A DNA stretch of 23,364 bases from Plakobranchus ocellatus (taxonomy: Eukaryota; Mollusca; Gastropoda; Plakobranchidae): the NCBI GenBank assembly GCA_019648995.1, contig BLXT01001415.1, positions 11,746-35,109 on the forward strand, given 5' to 3'. Shown piece after piece: positions 19,966 through 23,364 of the stretch. Position 1 is the stretch's first letter, and each line of letters starts with the position of its first letter. The notes beneath the pieces are model-generated. The model saw nothing but the letters and a program-made list of their open reading frames with translations. It had not been told where the DNA came from and did no database searches. The position numbers and the translations under genes are program-made.

Positions 19966-20980
19966 AAGGTATGACAGATAATAAATAACATGTCCTGGGC
20001 ATGAGGTTAAACTGCATCCATTGGACAATCAGCTATTAAACCGGTAACCCTATCAATTGTAAATTGATAAGAAGGGTAGTGGAACCCAGTAGGACTATAA
20101 ATAAGACTTGCAAAGGAGGAAGATCCTTAATAGGACAACGGCCACCATAGATCCCCACTGCCTTGTGGGTTAGTTATAAGATGAAGGCTGGCAAGAACCC
20201 ATACACAGACCAGCAGTAGGCAAGAGGAAACCACTGCTGTATAGCTTCCCAAGAAAAAAATCATGAATTAAAACCAAAGTGAAACCTTAGTTAACAACAT
20301 TAAGGGGGTTTGTGATTCCAATCCAAACCCCTTGTTTGGCAGGGATAGCCATGTGCAGCAGGTGGCTCCAGGTAGTCATTCAAATATCTAGGCTACCTGA
20401 TAACATCAGATGGCAGATGCACACATGAAATAAGTAAAGAAATCGCCATCGTCAAAGATACATTCCAAAAAATGAAACCAATACTGACAAATAGAAACAC
20501 AAGTATGACAACCAAAATAAGAGTAATTAAAACATATGTATGCTCAGTACTTTTATATGGTAGAGAGTGTTGGACAATAAACAAAGAAATAGAGAAAAAA
20601 CTAGAAGAAGTAGAGATGTGGTTTATCAGAAGAATGATGAAGATATCATGGACAGAAAAAATGTCAAATGAATTAGTTCTGAAAGAAGCTAATCTCCAGC
20701 AATCATTAATTAAAACCATAAGACAGAGACAACTACAATTTTTAGGCCATATTTGCTGACACAAGGGTTTTAAACACTTAGCTATCACTGGAAAGATTGA
20801 AGCAAACGCAGTAGAGGTAGACAGAGATTAACTTTTATTGAAAATCTTAAGTCATGGGCAATAGGCAAGGGTAGCAATAACAACTNTATAAGGTTAACTG
20901 AGAATAGGTATGAGTGGAGGAACATGATCGCCAATGTCTGTTCCAGACAAGGTACCTGATGATGATGAAGGTATGACAGA
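19966..20980 (+). mobile_element. Internally deleted non-LTR retrotransposon with 13-bp target-site duplication
   Basis: AAGGTATGACAGA occurs at 19966-19978 and again, identical, at 20968-20980. Between them lie about 990 bases. The left 390 (19979-20370) are non-coding and more GC-balanced than the intron, like a 5' UTR. The right part (20376-20959) is the 3' end of a reverse transcriptase ORF. The element ends with a stop and a TGATGATGATGAAG run, the short simple-repeat 3' end used by several non-LTR clades in place of poly(A). The central part of the ORF (endonuclease and most of the reverse transcriptase) is missing, so the copy is an internal deletion or a non-autonomous derivative. Confidence 0.75.
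20376..20959 (+). pseudogene. 3' end of a non-LTR reverse transcriptase ORF
   Basis: From 20379 the frame reads FKYLGYLITSDGRCTHEI, then MKPILTNRNTSMTTKIRVIK, TYVCSVLLYGRECWTINKEI, EMWFIRRMMKISWTEKMSNE and RQLQFLGHIC, ending in TGA at 20757-20759. This is the region downstream of the catalytic YADD motif in RTE/CR1/jockey-like reverse transcriptases: F-x-Y-L-G, then a thumb with L-Y-G-x-E-x-W, then E-x-x-F-x-R-R-M-x-x-I-S-W-T, then R-Q-L-x-F-L-G-H. After the stop the frame continues (HKGFKHLAITGKIEAN), shifts by about 20812, and resumes RGRQRLTFIENLKSWA and RYEWRNMIANVCSRQGT with a final TGA at 20957-20959. One nonsense change and one frameshift make it inactive. The catalytic residues are absent because the 5' part is missing. 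The clade cannot be fixed without a tree. Confidence 0.85.
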
Positions 20981-20992
20981 AATTTATACATA

Positions 20993-21018
20993 AATATATA
21001 TATATAGATATATATATC
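20993..21018. repeat. AT dinucleotide run
   Basis: A short interrupted TA microsatellite just outside the 3' target-site duplication of the retroelement. Confidence 0.85.
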
Positions 21019-22084
21019 TGAATCTTGGCCTAACAGAGAGGTTTGCCCTGATAAAATTATCAATAATAATTATTGAGTAGTTGTGTACTCATTTTTTATT
21101 GACTGCCCGTGTCTGGTTTGTTTCACGACTGCCTAGAAATCTTTGGCATCAAGAATTTTTTTGTGGAAAACTTGGCAAATACTAGAACTCTGTCAATTTG
21201 CAATATTTCATACTCTAGGTTGCAGCACCAAGTTTATATTTTTGTTGCTTCATAGTCACAATAAGCTCCTTGCATTACAAAACTGTTCAGTTTTAGGAAG
21301 CTCCACTGAAATTCTTGCTTTCACTCTACATTGCTTGATAATTCTATGACTGAGATTATTTCAAAGCTGATATAACTTGACTAGAAAAGTTGAATTGGAC
21401 AATCTGGATCTCACCAGACAATATCAACACATATACTTTTTTCCCAGCCATATTGCAACTTTCGGTAACAAAATTGCGGCCGGGGTAATTGCAATGCACA
21501 CATCATATATCAACATTACAAAGACCATTGATATTATGTTGATAGTAAGAAAATGTTGATATATCAAAATAAAGAGGTCAAGATAGAAAATGCTCTTTTT
21601 TTAAGCTATTACATTGACTTCTCCTTTATCTTTTACACTAAGTTTCTAAAGTATAATTCTCTCTTAAAAAATAAATCGAACTATCCTGGAAAGTGTTAAA
21701 TTGAATAATTGTATCAAAAAGCTGCAAAATGGACATTAAAAAAAAACAACAAAAAACCTGTCCTAAGAGTATAAACATAGAAGAGGACCGAGGCTATGGA
21801 TGAAATGCCAGAGAAAGCATGTCCAACTAAGAATAACTTTTTTTATCGTCCTATTAGAAGGAAAGAATTGGGACTTAATACAAATGTCAATATTTGCTGA
21901 ATGTTGAATCAAGTAGTGTCAATATTGGTAGAGAGCAATGTATTATTTTCTTTTAAATAATATAAAGACACGAAATAAAATTATATGCAGATCATTTACT
22001 TTACACGCTAAAGCGTACTTCTTACTCTTTGAGGTAAAATAAAAAATTACATGATTGTGCTCAATGCTATGCTGTCCTATTTAC

Positions 22085-22219
22085 CTGATCAAGGAGATAT
22101 TCTGCCTCCATGTCTGATTTTCCAGGGAACTTGATTCTCATTTCATTAAGAGAAGTCAGAGTCTTTTTAGTAAGTTCTTCTTCCCTCTCCTTCACCATTG
22201 AGTTGAGAAAATTGTCATC
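22085..22219 (-). CDS. Unrecognised protein, most upstream exon in the window
   Basis: Internal exon of 135 bases, phase 0 at both ends. The acceptor is AATCTTTTTAG before 22219 and the donor is CAG/GTAAAT at 22084. Only one frame is open. It encodes DDNFLNSMVKEREEELTKKT, LTSLNEMRIKFPGKSDMEAE and YLLDQ. The first half is strongly charged helix (Lys/Glu-rich, possibly a short coiled coil); the second is a mixed helix leading into the Trp-rich exon at 18508. The five exons give 252 residues with no start codon context, so the N-terminal part lies beyond 23364. I could not name the family; the sum of features points to a soluble, alpha-helical protein with a Q/P-rich linker and a short conserved tail. 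Confidence 0.7.
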
Positions 22220-22510
22220 CTAAAAAGATTTTTAAAATGAACATTGTAAACTACAAAAGACTTAAACAAATTATGACAAAATTGAGCCCAAGATTTATAC
22301 ACCTTTCTGAATCATGCCTGTGTTGATCTGTGAATTCTACAAATGTTATGTGCAAGTGTGTAGCTCCAAAGCTTTGTTTAATCTAGATCTAATTGGTTAG
22401 TATATTTTAGGTTGTGATGCTAAGATATAATCCACCTTTTTTATAGATTACTCCTCTAAGTTGCTAGAGGGCTTATAATATTTGCTCACATTTTAATTTT
22501 CCCATTACAT

Positions 22511-22744
22511 GATGTGTTCTTTTCCAGTATGTTCCTCTATCCTGAAAAATTAAAGTTGGTCCATAAATAAATGAGGGAATTTAAGAGATTGAAACAATGA
22601 ATTGAATTCCATGTGTTGAAGGGATAGTGATGTGTTCTTTTCTAGTATGTTCCTTTATCCTAAAAAATTAAAGTTGGTCTATATATAAATGAGGGATTAT
22701 AAGAGATTGAAACAAGCAATTGAATTCCCTGTGTTGAAAGGATA
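22511..22744. repeat. 118-bp tandem duplication, two copies
   Basis: The unit starting GATGTGTTCTTTTCCAGTAT at 22511 is repeated from 22629 as GATGTGTTCTTTTCTAGTAT. The two copies match along their full length with about a dozen differences by eye (close to 90% identity). Both contain AAATTAAAGTTGGTC, AAATGAGGGA and AAGAGATTGAAACAA. There is no coding frame. Confidence 0.9.
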
Positions 22745-23058
22745 CAGCTGGTACAGTAAAGTCTATACTCTTTATTGAAGACAAAATTTTAAGTCTGTCC
22801 ACACAACAACAAAATAGTCCTATTGATAGATCATATTAAATTTTGCGACTTAAGATGTTTAAGATCTACATTGATCCTTCCTATATTATTATTAATTTGC
22901 TGTTTTTTCAAATTTATGAATTTCCTTTGAATTCTGCAAAATCAAGAATGATTCAAGTCCTTTTGCTTGTTTGAAAGAACTCTCTTGTCACCATGTTAAA
23001 GTTAGATCTAGATTTAAAATATTGCAGCCACTCGTTTTGGCAACACAAATGCTTGATT

Positions 23059-23087
23059 TATATATCTATGTATCTATCTATCTATAT
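23059..23087. repeat. TATC/TATA microsatellite
   Basis: Short run of TATC units (for example TATGTATCTATCTATCTATA) in intronic DNA. Confidence 0.85.
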
Positions 23088-23364
23088 AAAATTGTACATA
23101 CATAAACTTGATTAGAATGAGACAAGCTTCTACCATATATATTAATGCACAATGTGCAAACATAAGTAAAAAATATCATCATAATGGCTTGAAAATAGAC
23201 CTGGTGCATCTGAAGTCATAAAAATGGAGTTTGATACTCACTCATTTAAAACAGATAATTCTTACATTTGGCACTGAACCAATTTAATCCTGTCCAGGTT
23301 TACGACTGTAAAGCGTGTAAAACTAAATTTTAAACTTGGACTTGTAATTTGGCCTGGATTCAAG

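Larger units (their letters stand above)
18589..22084 (-). other. Large intron (3496 bp) of the - strand gene
   Basis: Flanked by phase-0 exons. It hosts a broken + strand coding relic (19193-19871), a TSD-bounded retroelement (19966-20980), an AT dinucleotide run (20993-21018) and AT-rich sequence. Frames at 21143-21559 show no motif. No additional - strand exon was seen, and none is needed for the reading frame. Confidence 0.7.
22220..23364. other. Intron of the - strand gene; no exon seen
   Basis: AT-rich sequence upstream of the exon at 22085-22219. It contains the 118-bp tandem duplication (22511-22744) and a TATC microsatellite (23059-23087). No further exon or promoter is recognisable. 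Confidence 0.6.

Noticed and set aside
20393..20788. 131-residue frame on the - strand with hydrophobic segments
   Set aside because: It is the antisense shadow of the reverse transcriptase remnant on the + strand.
21787..21891. Short + strand frame TEAMDEMPEKACPTKNN and onward
   Set aside because: It looks mildly protein-like but is under 40 codons between stops with no splice context; it is within chance expectation.
1..23364. CRISPR arrays, toxin-antitoxin, phage or bacterial defence systems
   Set aside because: The sequence is spliced animal DNA; no regularly spaced repeats or prokaryotic gene layout were seen.

Overview
The window is animal nuclear DNA: AT-rich, intron-rich, with short coding exons split by GT-AG introns and with decayed retroelements, microsatellites and one assembly gap. 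There are no operons, ribosome binding sites or bacterial-type genes, and almost all long open frames are chance. Recurrent AGATCTAG-type and TAGGCCTA-type words, together with the retroelement style, suggest a marine or freshwater invertebrate, perhaps a heterobranch mollusc. That is a guess from composition, not a phylogenetic result.

Two protein-coding genes run towards each other. On the + strand the last three coding exons of a THOC1-like gene (THO complex subunit 1, mRNA export) lie at 2346-2451, 4324-4505 and 6137-6232. They join in perfect phase and encode an acidic linker followed by a C-terminal death domain. A poly(A) signal follows at 6302. The rest of the gene lies upstream of the window. 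On the - strand the last five coding exons of an unrecognised, mostly helical protein lie at 22085-22219, 18508-18588, 17572-17732, 15287-15559 and 14435-14543 (252 residues in all). It has a polyglutamine tract and an apparent GC-AG intron. Its 5' part is beyond the right edge.

The 8 kb between the two 3' ends holds a decayed non-LTR retrotransposon C-terminus with an RNase H domain (about 8316-9160, - strand), an N gap (11741-12291) and otherwise AT-rich sequence in which I see no gene. The largest intron of the - strand gene (18589-22084) holds two + strand items. One is a broken coding relic of unknown identity (about 19193-19871). The other is a roughly 1 kb non-LTR element that keeps the 3' end of a reverse transcriptase ORF and is bounded by a perfect 13-bp target-site duplication (19966-19978 and 20968-20980), so its limits are known to the base. 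A 118-bp tandem duplication (22511-22744), a dispersed 90-bp repeat pair, tRNA-derived SINE traces and several microsatellites complete the picture.

I found no convincing new molecular system. The most useful leads are the TSD-bounded, internally deleted retroelement, the nested coding relic, the GC-AG intron and the unidentified polyQ protein.
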